64,000 nt of DNA. It comes from Thermothelomyces thermophilus ATCC 42464. Lineage: Eukaryota > Ascomycota > Sordariomycetes > Sordariales > Chaetomiaceae. The position numbers were made by a program, and so were the translations under genes. The notes below the pieces were generated by a model. It searched no databases, was not told the DNA's origin, and saw only the letters and a list, made by a program, of their open reading frames with translations. Numbering within the stretch: the stretch's first letter is position 1; every line of letters starts with the position of its first letter. The stretch lies in NCBI RefSeq assembly GCF_000226095.1, contig NC_016477.1, positions 930,001 to 994,000 of the forward strand. Direction: 5' to 3'. Positions 11,210 through 22,899 of the stretch are shown one piece after another.

Positions 11210-13129
11210 ATGTCTTCTCTACCTAGTTAGATAGCTAGGTACCATTAGGTAAGTATTCTACTAAGCGATTCATTTCTAAATATTGGTAGTCTAGGTTTTA
11301 AGCGACTTTATATAAGTCTTTCGACGGTAAATATATATAGGGATAACGTTAGAAAGTTAGATTAAAGAAGAAGAGAAGGGTCGGTCCCTTTCCCTCTAAC
11401 TAGAGGGCTAAGCTAACTAAGTATAGGACTACCTTTACTCCTTCTAAGAGAAGATCCCGAAACCCTAAGGCTCTTTCTTTAGTACCTCCTTACAACCTAG
11501 GTTCTAGGGGAAGAGATCGCTAACTACCCCGGGAGCGGTAATACCTAGAAGCTCTTTAACGAGCTATATACTAGGCCTATTTCCTACCCTAGAGAAGTAG
11601 TAGCTAGAAGGCTAGAGTAGCTTATAAGTCCTAGCCTTAAGACTAATAAGCAAATTATTAGTTACCTATTTCCCTTATATATTAGGCTATATAGCTAGGG
11701 GAAGATATACTTTAGCTAGTATTAATATAATATTACTATAAGCCTATATAATATTAAAGGGCTTATATTAAGAAAGGAATACCTAAATGGCTATAACCTT
11801 TTAAACCTACTTTAGTATATATTAGTATCTTATAAGCTATATATTTATATCTTTCTAAAGGCCATTAGTAACTTAAAGCCTAAGTAGTTAATATTATCTT
11901 TATAAAAATAGAAGGATACGGCCGGAAAACAATTCTAGGTAATCCTTTACTACTTATAATAGTTATATTAGGCTATAGCTATATATAACTAGATAAAGTC
12001 CTATCTCTATTATATAGATTCCTACCTTTCTAATATATAAAGTTAAAAAGATCTATTTAAGACTCTATAGGATAAGGTTATTCTCCCTAGCTTTCTTTTT
12101 CCACTACCTATAGGTTATATATACTAGCTAATAGTATAGGCGATGTCAAAGTAAAAAGGCTAATAGGAATATAATATCCAGGTCGCTAAGTTCTATTGGT
12201 TCTACTTCTAAGAGATTTGATATAGAGATAAAGCGTAGCTTAAGCTCCTCTAGCAGAAAGGCCATCTATATATAAGGCTAAAAGTAATAAAGGCTAAGAA
12301 TAAGATATTAATACTCTAGCTTAGAATAATTTAGATAGCTCTAAGCTATCTACCTAATAGCTCCCTCTAGCTAGAAAAGCCAAAGAACCCTTAGGGGGAT
12401 ATCTACCCTTATTAACTACCTAGGTAGCCTATAGATAAGCTACTTTATAGGCTACTAGTTCTATGGCTATAGCTAGAACTAGGATAGGCAAAATCGGTTA
12501 TCTCTATCTAGATAAAGGAAGGAAAGGATAATCTGCTACCAACAAAGGAGTAACTAGTTATAGAAAAGGATTACCAGGTTCCTTTATACAATACTATCTA
12601 ACGGTTCCTTAGTAAGGTACCTAAGGAACTTAGGCTGCCTTAGCTACTTTAATAGGTATTCGAGTATCTTTATAAGCTAAGGATAGCTATTTACTAGTAT
12701 ATAGTAGAATAGGTAAAGGAGTAACTTATAGCTATAGAAGGACAAGGAAAACCTTTAGGGTTATAGTAGTAGTAACTAGTAAAGTAAGCGCCTTTAGTAA
12801 TACAATAACCGCCTAGTTAGACTGAGACAAAGGCAAGTAAGCTGGTATAGATATAGGAGATATACTTAATCTAAGCTACTAAGAAAGGATAAGCTTATTA
12901 GCGTCGTCCTAATAATGATTCTACTAAATAGACTTAGCCCTTATTATTTGAATATTTAGGGCCTGAAGATCTTAAGCTAGTTCCTAAGTACCTACTATAG
13001 TTTATAGGCTAGGATGCGCTAGATACTAAAGTAAAAGCCTAGTAAAGATATTAGGCATCTAAGAAACGGCCCTTACCCAAAGGTAATGGTAGAGCTAAGC
13101 AGGCCAAGCGTCGTAAGGAACGTAAATGA
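11210..13129 (+). pseudogene. RIP-killed ORF of 639 codons, family unknown
   Basis: From the ATG at 11210 to a TGA at 13127-13129 the length is exactly 640 codons in one frame. By my reading the frame is broken dozens of times, always by TAG or TAA and never by TGA. That is what RIP does to Gln and Trp codons, so I infer a once-open protein. The restored composition is Gln- and Leu-rich, with a Gln cluster near 12760-12790 and a strongly basic C-terminus (SKKRPLPKGNGRAKQAKRRK). No RT, integrase, DDE or zinc motif is visible. A stand-alone Gag or an accessory transposon protein is possible. The start could also lie elsewhere. Confidence 0.55.
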
Positions 13130-13614
13130 GGTTTTAGGTCTAAATTTGCTAATAGGAGCCTTAAGGCAAATTCAAAGGGGAAATATAGACTAAGGTTAGA
13201 AGTTCTTAATATAACTAAGGGGATATAAGGTATAGTTTTGTTTTTCTAGTTCCATAGAGCTTTACTATATATAATAGGCATAAATAGGGGTTACCTATCT
13301 AGGGGTACTAGATAAGAAAGACAAGGATAATAGATAGCTTTTAATACTTGTTTACTCTAATAGATTAGAGTAATAGGATATAGTTCCTCTTTCTTTTGTA
13401 AATTAGGGATATCTTTTTCTACGTAAGTAGACTCCTTTACGTCTATCTAGAGGGACATCACTATCGCCGCCTTTGCCCCTATCGTCGTTACTATCTAGAT
13501 GGTCGGACTTGCCTACTATAACTACAAATACTCGGACGCCCTAGACATTTTAAGCCGAGGCTCTTCTCTATCTGACTAGATAGAGGTTTGGTTCTAGAGG
13601 TGCTAAGTGGTGCC
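13130..13614. other. Unassigned stretch left of the LINE remnant
   Basis: RIP marks are mixed. The part at 13437-13600 is noticeably less AT-rich than its surroundings. I see no motif. Confidence 0.4.
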
Positions 13615-14269
13615 TTAAAGGGTTAGTACTAGCTTAGTATATTATACTTACCTATTATTAATAAGAGCGTTATAGGCTTATAGTTACCTAGGGTAAAGTA
13701 GGCCTATAGGGGTTTACTAAGCTTATAAAGGACTATCATCTTAGCCCTTTTAAACTAGGCTAGGAAATAGCTAAGCTATAGGCTTTCTAAGGCTAATATA
13801 GCTAATATTTAATAAAATGGCTACCTATAGGCCTTTAATAGACCTATAAAGAGGATATCCTCCCCTAGGGCTTTCTATAGGGCTACTCTAGCTAATACTA
13901 TCCTAACTTCATCTACTATAACCTCCTAGCTTTAAATTTTGGCTCTTAGTAGTTATTTAGTTTTAGGTCGTTAATATCCGATAGGTCTACTTCTAGATTC
14001 GGAAAGAACTTATTAGCTAGTGCCTTAGCCTTCTATTAGTAGGTTATAAGCCCTCCTTTAAAGGCTAGGAGCTTTAGAAGGTCGACTAGTAGGTAGCTTT
14101 ATAGCCTTACCTACTACTCTAGCCTCCATAGTAAGTCTAGCTAGTTAGTTACCTCCTATAATGTAGCTCTCTAGCTCTTAGTCTTTACAGCTATAATAGT
14201 CTTAGCCTAGTCCTATAGGGCCTACTAAAGTGCCTCTTATATATAAGGGTTTAGGGTGCCCCTATAGGC

Positions 14270-14274
14270 CCTCT
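14270..14274. repeat. Target site duplication, left (CCTCT)
   Basis: CCTCT directly precedes the left LTR of copy B and is repeated exactly at 21885-21889 after the right LTR. Five bases is the usual duplication for Ty3/Gypsy integrases. Confidence 0.9.
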
Positions 14275-14727
14275 TATAACAAACCCAACTCAGACTTCTT
14301 CTAAAAGGGTTCAGACAAAGGTAGATTAAGCGGGACAAGCAGGCAAGTCGTCTAAGGGATTCGGTAAAGCCAAAGGGTTTATAACAACACTAGAGTTGTC
14401 TCTTACAGTAGTTAACAATGCTTAGTATAAGTACTATAATTATAAGTTACTATTACTAGTAAACTCCTAGAGTCTATTATAACGAGTGACTATTTATATA
14501 TATATATACTTCTGTCGATCGCTTATAGTCCCCTTCTATCCTATCCTTAGATTGCCTTCGGTAGCTAGCTATCCTCTGCTATCTTTCCCTTTTTGGCAAT
14601 TGTTTGCCTATAGTAGCCTGTACTCCCTAGTGATCCTATGTTAGCCTCGCTTTGTGCCCTTCTTGATTGGTAGCTCATTTAGCCTATTACACCCTACCAG
14701 GTCGCGGTATATAGTTAGCTTGTAATA
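14275..14727 (-). repeat. 3' LTR of Gypsy copy B (453 bp)
   Basis: It begins TATAACAAACCC on the plus strand, the RIPed form of TGTGACGAACCC in copy A, and ends GTAATA. It is collinear with 21432-21884. Confidence 0.92.
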
Positions 14728-14732
14728 CGATG

Positions 14733-14742
14733 CCCCCTCTTT
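14733..14742 (-). other. Polypurine tract of Gypsy copy B
   Basis: The element strand reads AAAGAGGGGG five bases upstream of the 3' LTR. This is the expected plus-strand primer position in LTR retrotransposons. The run of G survived RIP because it contains no CpA or TpG. Confidence 0.7.
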
Positions 14743-17700
14743 AAGGTTTTCGACCTAAAAGCTTTTTATAACTTGTTTTAAGTACCATTAACACCCTCTT
14801 TTCCTAGTAAGTAACGTCCTTCTTCTGCTAACTTCCTTTCGCTATAGCTAATCATATTCCTAGGAATTGTCGCGATCTTAAACGCGAACAATATACTATT
14901 ACGATTAAGATTAAGTAAGAGGGTTACAAGGTCGCTATACCTTATAAGCATTATTAGAATATAAAGCCGTAAAAGCGTTATATAATAATAGAGGGTTTAA
15001 ACAAGTATTAAAACTGTATTTATATAGGCAAGAAGTATAGTAGTCTAAACGTTATAGATGCCTATAGGTTCTTCGTTATTTTTCTTTATAGTCCTAGGTT
15101 ATTAACTATCTTAGTCCTTTTGAATTTGTCGGAGCAGGAGAAGGTTTCGAGGGAGATTGCTAAGACCGAGGTATTACTTGCTTAGATACTAAGCCGTTTA
15201 AGTCGATTACGTCGTTTATAGCAATCCCTATACGATCGTAGTACCGAAGTTTTTCGTCGTAGCGTAGCTCGTCTAGAGGAAGAGGAAGAGCTAGATACTC
15301 CTCTGCCGATGTCAGAGACATAGACCCTTGTAGGTTAGGCTTAGGCGCTAGGTGCTTTTGATGTGCTTGATTAAGAGTCGATCGGGTTAAATCCTGGTCC
15401 TAATTCTAGCAGGTTCCCCTCTTTTTCTATTAGGGAATAGGCTTTAGAGCCGGTTCTTATAGCTAATTAGGATTTTACTAGTAGAACTGCTTTAGTTTCT
15501 TAGGGTAATTTAGGTTCTTAATAGGTTCCTATAAGTTATCTTCTAGTCTAAAATTAAGCTATTTAACTAGGTACTATAGTTTTCTATTAATAATATATCA
15601 ATCTAGAATTTCTTCGACGTCTTATTTTTCCTCTTCGTCCTCTACTTCGATATATATAATAACCTTGGTGTTCTTTGGTACTAGTTCGAAAAGTGAAATA
15701 TAAAAAACATCTGTCTATAGTTATATAGATGACAGTAATAATAGTCGGTAGTTAGATATCGAAATTCATTCTTTGATAACGAAGGGTCTGACCTTCTTAA
15801 AGTCTAGCTTTGTACTTAGTCGTTTGGTTTGTAAGTTTCGTACAATTAGGTAGACTTTGTCTCCCCTCTCTAGGCAAGGTCCCTCGAGCCTATATTTATT
15901 ATAGTAGTTCTTTATTCTGGTCTTGACAAATTCGAGTTCCTTTTTGAGCTTTTTATATAATATATACATTTGTTCCGCTTTAACTGCTACTCTTGGCACT
16001 GTAACCTTTGGTCCTTGCCTAAGGTCTACTTTATATCCGTAGTTTGCGAAGAATGGTATAACTTTAGTCGTTTCTATTAGTATTATATTATAAGCGAGTT
16101 ATACTATTAGTAATAGTATGACCTAGTTATCTTACTAGTAGTTAATATAAGAATAGAGATACTACTCGATAACTTGGTTTAGTCGCTCTGTTTGTCCGTT
16201 AGTCCACAGATAATATGCTATTAATAGCTTGCTATTAACGCCTAATCGTTATATTAATGCTTACTAGAACTTTAATACGAACTTAGTATCTTTATCGGTA
16301 ATCTATTCTTATAGCTAAGCATATACTAATGTAACTTGCTAATAGATTATGTCTACTAACTATTCTGCTATCTAGGACTCATTATAAGGAAAGAAGTATA
16401 CCTATTTAGTTAGGCAATCTACTATAGTAAGAATACTATTATAAATTACTCCTGTAGCCGTATCCTTAGATTCTAGTAGCTTTATAATAAAGTCTATTAT
16501 AACTAAACTCTATAGTTTGTTAGCTATTAGTAGTAGCTAAAGTAGCCTATACAGTTTATATCGTGCCGTTTTGCTTCGATTATAAATGTCGTAGTTCCGT
16601 ATAACTTCCTTAATTTATACCATTAACTATGGAAAGTCGTAGTGTTTCCTAACTTATATAACAGTCTTTATAACTCCTTTATATCCTTCAAGTTTCGACT
16701 TATAGAGTTCTCGAATCATTCGTAGCTATTAATCCCTATTATAGATATATACTTTGCCTTAGTACTAGAGTTTCCTATCTCTTTCTTCTATTCCATTAGG
16801 TACCACTAGTCCGGGTGCTGCTTAATACTATATCTCGTTAATCCTTTCTTCTCGAAAGATTACGTAACATTCTAGGAACGAGTTAAATAGATCATCTTCT
16901 ATAGGTGTCTACGTTTCGTAATGTAGCGCATCTATTCGTTCCTTGAATAACGGTAGTATTGTTTCTATTCGTCCTTCTATATGATCCGTTTGTTAGCTTA
17001 AGATGTCTGCTTATACGTTCTCTTTACCCTTCTTATAGCGGATCTCAAAGTTAAATTCCGCGAGGAATTTTGCCTATCGTATTTGTCGTCCGTTAAGCTC
17101 CTTTGTCATTGTAAAGTATCGTAAATTCTTATAGTCTATATATACCTATATTAGTTTAATTATATTACTAAGGTATGGTTACTATTCCTTAAAAGCTTCG
17201 ATAATCGTAAATAGTTCCTTATTATAGATTAGATAATTAAGATATAGTCTATCGAGCTTCTTTAAAAAGAAGGCTATAGGATATAGCTTTCTTTGTTCGT
17301 CTTGTTATCCTAGTTGTCCTCCGATAGCATAGTTCAAAGCGTCTATTTCTACCTTAAATAGCTTCTTAGGATTTAGTAATACTAGTACTAGATCTTTAGT
17401 AATAGCGTCGCGGATCTATATAAATGCTTACTTGTACTATTCTTCCCATTGGAATTTAGCGTTCCTCCTAGTAAGTTCGTATAAAGGTCATACAATCACT
17501 CTGAATTTTCTAATAAACATCTAGTAGAAGTTTGTAAATCCGATGAAAAGCTTTATACTTCCGTGACTAACGTTAGTTATAGCCAATTCTTGATAGCTTT
17601 AACCTTTAAAGGTTCTATCTAAATTTGTCCTAGGAATATCTTATATCCTAAAAATACTATCTTCCTAACATAGAATTCGCTCTTTTCCTTGTTAACTAAT

Positions 17701-20700
17701 AGTTTGTATATGTATAACGTGTCTAGCATTGCTTTTACGTGCTTCTGGTGTTTATCTATCGTCTTAGAGAAGATAAGTATATCGTCGAGATAATATATTA
17801 TAAATTTGTCGAGAAAGGGTTAGATAGCTTAATTAATTAGGGCTTAGAACATTGCTAGCGCGTTTATAAGTCCGAATAGCATGATAAGGTACTCGTAGTA
17901 GCTATAGGGTGTCTTAAAGACTGTTTTCTACTCGTCGCCTTCTTTAATCTATATATAGTTATAGGCCGATAGCAAGTTAAGACGTATGAAATATTAGGCT
18001 CCTACTAACTAATCTTAGAGCCGTAAGATTAGTAGTAACAGGTATTAGTTTTTTATAGTCTATTTGTTAAGTTGCCAATAGTCAATATATAACTATAGCT
18101 TTCTATCTTTCTTAGGTATAAATAGGATTAAGTAGCCTGCTAGCAATGTCGACAGGCAAATATATTCTCTTCGAAGGTTCTCCTTTAAATATCGCTTAAG
18201 TTCTTTATTCTAAGTCTAACTTATATAATAGATCTTAAAGAACTTTAGTTATACTCCTTCCTTAAGCTTAATCTTATAATCCTATAGGCCGTGTTCTAGT
18301 AGTCCTTCTAGATGTTTCGGTTCGAACGCTAGGTATCCTTCGTATTTCTTTGGTACTTCCCTAGTCTTATCTCGTCTCTCGGTTTTCTAATAGTATATAA
18401 ACTTGGTTCTATCTATAGCGATGCTAGCGATTTCTCCTATCTTAACCTACTACTCTAATTATAGTGCTTTACATTTGTTAACAGAGAATAGCTATCGGCA
18501 GTTTAGCTCGTTCCTCCTATCGTAACGTTGGTATTATTATACCGCTTCTTCTAAAGTCCGTAGTAGTCTGCCTGCTACTATCCGTCTCTTGTGGTAGATC
18601 TATAGGATATGCCTTCCTTTAAGCATCGTCTGCTTACAATCCTTATACGTTCCCTATCTTACTAGTCGAATATAACTCCGTTTGGGGTTATAGGTAGCTA
18701 CTATTCTTCTAGTTAATATCTAGGTCGTAATCTTTATACTATAGTAACTCTAATATTATATCTTTGTCATTACCTATATCTATAATACTAAATACGATTA
18801 CTATAGTCTTCCCTACTATAATAATATCGATTAGTTCGGTCTCCCTATATACTTATTATATCGGAAATGGCCCTTTAACTATACTATACTTCTGCTTTAT
18901 TCTCTAGAATATCTATAGCTAATTTACAAGTGTCGGCGAAATCAGGTTTATCTCTACTCTACTATCTATTAGTACGAGCATTTCGTGCTATTTCTATTAT
19001 ACTATTATCTATAGTCGCTTATCTTACTGCCGTCGTCTAAAGATTACGGCGATTTCCTATATTTCTGCTAGGAGGTCTTGATATAATAGTCTCTTACGCT
19101 AGTTCCTCCTATACTACGCTACTACCCGCCGCTATATAGGCGTTAATGGTTTCCGGGCCCCTTGAAGGGCCCTAACCTGTTTCCTAGGTCAGTGCTAACC
19201 TCTTCGGTTGTTTGGCTAATAGTGGCTTCGTCGATGGTGCTTATTTCCGTAAGCTATTAAGTGCTTGCGACTTTCTACTATTAAGTCCGTTCTACTTTCT
19301 ATCGTACGTACTATAGCTTTATCTAAAGCTCCCGAATTTGCGATTTCTTTTCGTCCGCGTAATAGAGGTAATCGTTACTCTAGTACGAGTCCTATATATC
19401 TTGTCCTATTCTATAGTACCTAGGCTAGGCTTGTCTTAGAACTATTATAATGCCTTCTAGATCGCGGGCTTCGATCTTCTAGAGCAATTCGGCCGTTTTA
19501 TTTCTTACATCGTAGACCTATTCTATAGGGTATAAGCTTCTATCCTTATTTCCTTGTCAGGTTGGCTAGTAATTATCCTTAAATTTATTATAGAAGTAAT
19601 ATTGGCATCTATATACTATATATTAGGACTAGGGCACTTGTATATATACCTTATATTAAGGATATAGTTATGTAACGTTGCCTAGGAGGTACTAGAATTC
19701 TTTCCCAAATCCTTCCCATTATATATAGACTATAGGTACCCTAATACCAAGGTAAGAATGTTTTTTCTAGTAGCTTTCCTATATATACTTATCTTTTCCA
19801 CGATTTGTATATATAAACTAATATTCTAGGTTCTATACATCGTTACTAAGTTACTAGTTATCAAGGTACTCGGCATAGCTATCAAGCCTATTATATATTA
19901 TAGGCCATTTTCCTTTAATGGTTTCTATAATATATTAGAGTTCCCTCGTCTTGTCCCTTATCTTATCGCTCCACTAGACAAGTCGAATTAAGCGTCTATC
20001 CCGTTCGCGTAGTTCTATATTAAGCTGGAAAACTTTATCATAGTACTATTTGATTTGTTCCTAGAGGAATAGAACATTAGGTCCAGGTCTTTCGATTCCT
20101 TAGGTATCGGTTGTCTACGATCTATCCTGCCTCTATATAACCGTAAAACCCCACTGCCTCAAGGCTAGGAGAATCGAAATTAGCGGTATATACTTACCTG
20201 CCGTGTCCTATTCGGCAAGACCTATCTCTAGGTCTATAGTAACTAGTTCGGAGTACGGTGCTTGTTTGTCTTTACCATTACTATCGTGTCCGAGACTATC
20301 TATATTACTGCCTCTGTCTTTGTAGCCTATAGCCGCTACTTTAATAATATCTCTGGTAGTTTTGTCGATGACTATAATTTCCTTTCTAGGGACTATCTTC
20401 TACTCTTTCTTTAGGCTTTGACATTCTCGCTTATAATGCCCTTTCTTTCTATAGTTATAGTAGGTAATATTAGACTTATCTTTAGTTATCTTTTTCTAGT
20501 CCTACTTCTATACTATATCTATATCTATGGCTCTAGGGTATATTTTATACGAGGTACTAACGTATATTTACTTTTTCTTATTATTAGCCTTAACTATAAT
20601 TCTATTTATTTGACCTTATTTCTACTACTCTTATATATAGAGTCGATTATCGATTCTAATGGCCTATATAATATATTTATTTAGAATCTTAGGCTAATTA

Positions 20701-21431
20701 TACTTATATAGCTTATCTTTAACTTTTTCCTTTAAGCTATTATAGAATAGTTATATTAATACCTTATCGTTAAGCTAAGACTTAAGTATATCCTATCTAA
20801 ACTATATAGTATAAGAGGCTATTAACTTAATCTATCAGAGATTAGTAAGTCTTTCTTATATATAAATCTTCTTATCTTTGTCGCTAAAAACCTTCTAAAG
20901 CTCTTCTTTAAAGCGATTATAGGATTAAAAGACTACCTATATAAATATGTCTCGGTCGTCTTCGTCTTCCTTAATAAGATAGTCATTCTATATAGGCTCG
21001 AACTATCTAAGTGCCTTACTCTTTAGTCTTATAGCTATATAGAGGACTTTAGCTTTGTCGTCTAGAAACTTATTATCATTAAGCCAGAAGTAGGATTAGA
21101 GGTTTATTAGGAATCTTATAAGGTTTTCCTTAGTTCCTCTATATTTACTAGGTAGTTTAATTTTAATATAGCTTGCTTTAATGCCCTCGAGTGCCTTAAT
21201 TTTGGTATAGGCCTTGTTAACTAGTTTCCACAAGTGCTTTTTACTGTTCTCAAGTTCTTTAATTCGAGCTTAAGCAGCCTTATCTCTCTAGTCTAACTCC
21301 TAGATTCGCTAATAGAGTTAACCAAGCTAGGCAAGCAGCTATTTAGCTATAACATTAGTAGCTATATCGATATCAAGGTCAAAGTCACCTCTATTCGAAA
21401 CTATAATAAAACAAAGGGAGTAATAATAACA

Positions 21432-21884
21432 TATAACAAACCTAACTCAGACTTCTTCTAAAAGGGTTCAGACAAAGGTAGATTAAGTAGGACAAGTAGG
21501 CAGGTTATCTAAGGGATTTAGTAAAGCTAAAGGGTTTATAATAACACTAGAGTTATCTCTTATAGTAGTTAATAATACTTGGTATAAGTACTGTAATTGT
21601 AAGTTACTATCACTAGTAAACTCCTAGAGTCTATTATAACAAGTGACTATTTATATGTATATATACTTCTATCGATTGCTTATAGTCTCCTTCTATCCTG
21701 TCCTTGGATTGCCTTTAGTAGCTAGCTATCCTCTGCTATCTTTCCCTTTTTGGCAATTATTCGCCCGTGGTAGCCCGTGCTCCCTAGCGATCCCGTGTCA
21801 GCCTTGCTTTGTGCCCTTCTTGATTGGTGGCTTATTTAGCCTGCTGCACCCTACCGGGTCGCGGTATATGGTTAGCTCGTGATA
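21432..21884 (-). repeat. 5' LTR of Gypsy copy B (453 bp)
   Basis: It runs from TATAAC to GTGATA on the plus strand. It keeps more GC than the left LTR around 21760-21870, so the two LTRs of one insertion carry independent RIP mutations. Confidence 0.92.
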
Positions 21885-21889
21885 CCTCT
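21885..21889. repeat. Target site duplication, right (CCTCT)
   Basis: Exact copy of 14270-14274. Removing 14275-21889 rejoins the LINE. Confidence 0.9.
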
Positions 21890-22479
21890 CTACTTCTTTA
21901 GCCCTCTTTTAGGCCTCTTGTACCTTCTTTGTCTACTATTGAGCTTATTTGCTACCTATACTAGCCTTCTTTACTAGAGCCGAGACCGAAGCTATCTCCT
22001 TAAGGGCCTCTATAAGCCTGTCAAAGGCCTATAGAAGCTCCTCTAGGCCCTAGAAGACAGGCCTGGCCAGGGCCGATGCCTATCTGCTAAGCCGGAGTAA
22101 GAGGTAGGCCGCTTTAGCCTATACGACCTCCCTATCTAAGCTCTTCTAGTCCTACCCTTTGCTAGCTAGTACAGGTCTACTAGTCCCTTAGAAGGAGACG
22201 TATAGGGCCTATAGGTAGTAGTCGGACTTCCCCTGTTCTGTAATATCCCTATAGGTTACTTCTAGTCTAGCCGAGGCCTAGAATAGATCTATTATAGAAG
22301 GCTAGCCACGTTAGTCCCCCTAGGAGGCCCTAATGACCTAGCTATAGGGCGTATATAGGTTAATATCCTACTAGTCTATAAGGCTAAGGAGGTCCCTAGC
22401 CCTTATCCTAATAAATAGCTAGCTTTTATATAGATTCTAAAACCTATTTAATACTCCTAGCCTTTAAAAGGAGCTATTA

Positions 22480-22840
22480 ACCTAATTTTTAGTATATTAT
22501 AGAGGAAGTTAGACTTATATAGTTAGCTAACTAACCTATCTACTAAGACTTAGTACCCCTCTATATATAGGCTCCTATTTAGGAAGGTTAAGAAAGCTTT
22601 TAACTAGAAGGACTTTAAGTTAGCTTAGTTATAATAGAAAAACGAAGCTCTAAAGGCATAGTTAGAAGCAGCCTAGCCGTTAAAGAGAAAAAGGGTAATA
22701 GTAGATTTAAACGAGTAGTTTGCGATAATTAAACAGATCTACCAAGCCTAGATAGAAGCCGGCTGTATAGAGGACCCTATTGCTAAAGAGAGTGGCTTAG
22801 AAAGTATAGAATTAACGGCTTCCTATATTATAGTTGGTTA
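22480..22840 (+). pseudogene. C-terminal tail of a pogo/Fot1-like transposase, RIPed
   Basis: A plus frame ending near 22836 reads NEALKA-LEAA-PLKRKRV, then DLNE-FAIIKQIYQA-IEAG, then ELTASYIIVG and a stop (dashes are TAG). Fungal pogo/Fot1 transposases end in this way: a helix with a NxxLKxxLE pattern, a KPKKRKKV patch, NxxFAxIxxIxxAQxxAG and a hydrophobic CIVVG-like tip. This comparison is from memory of the family. The DDE core is not recognisable, so only the tail remains. No terminal inverted repeat could be paired. Confidence 0.5.
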
Positions 22841-22899
22841 AACAGGTCTATAATATATGTGGTTAAAGAAGATAGGTAGTTATAGGTGCCAAGGTTTGC

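Larger units (their letters stand above)
14275..21884 (-). mobile_element. Full-length Gypsy copy B, heavily RIPed, nested in a LINE
   Basis: This 7.6-kb element on the minus strand has LTRs at 14275-14727 and 21432-21884, a polypurine tract beside the 3' LTR and a CCTCT target duplication on both sides. Internal order by collinearity with copy A: gag about 20060-21404, protease about 18950-19000, RT with a preserved YLDD near 17780-17792, then RNase H and integrase from about 17600 to 15750. A short surviving frame at 15766-15999 (RGDKVYLIVRNLQTKRLS) is the post-integrase GPY-like region. Nearly every difference from copy A is C to T or G to A. All frames are broken and the element is dead. 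Confidence 0.92.
13615..22420 (-). mobile_element. Tad-like LINE remnant, split by the nested Gypsy copy B
   Basis: The LINE consists of two pieces, 13615-14274 and 21885-22420 (the right limit is approximate). They join at the CCTCT target duplication. Minus-strand reading of the right piece runs into the left one. It gives an alpha-helical region, then ALANKFFPNLEVDLSDINDL near 13960-14040, then the RT segment FKRAKMIVLYKLSKPL followed by NYKPITLLLIIGKYI at about 13640-13755. These match the pre-RT and RT motifs of fungal Tad1/I-type LINEs (AERFFP-xx-DLSDI; FKxAxxVVLRKPGKxD; YRPIALLNTIGK). Stops are TAG/TAA. RT motifs further downstream (the YxDD box) are missing, so the remnant is truncated on its 3' side near 13615. 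Confidence 0.75.
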
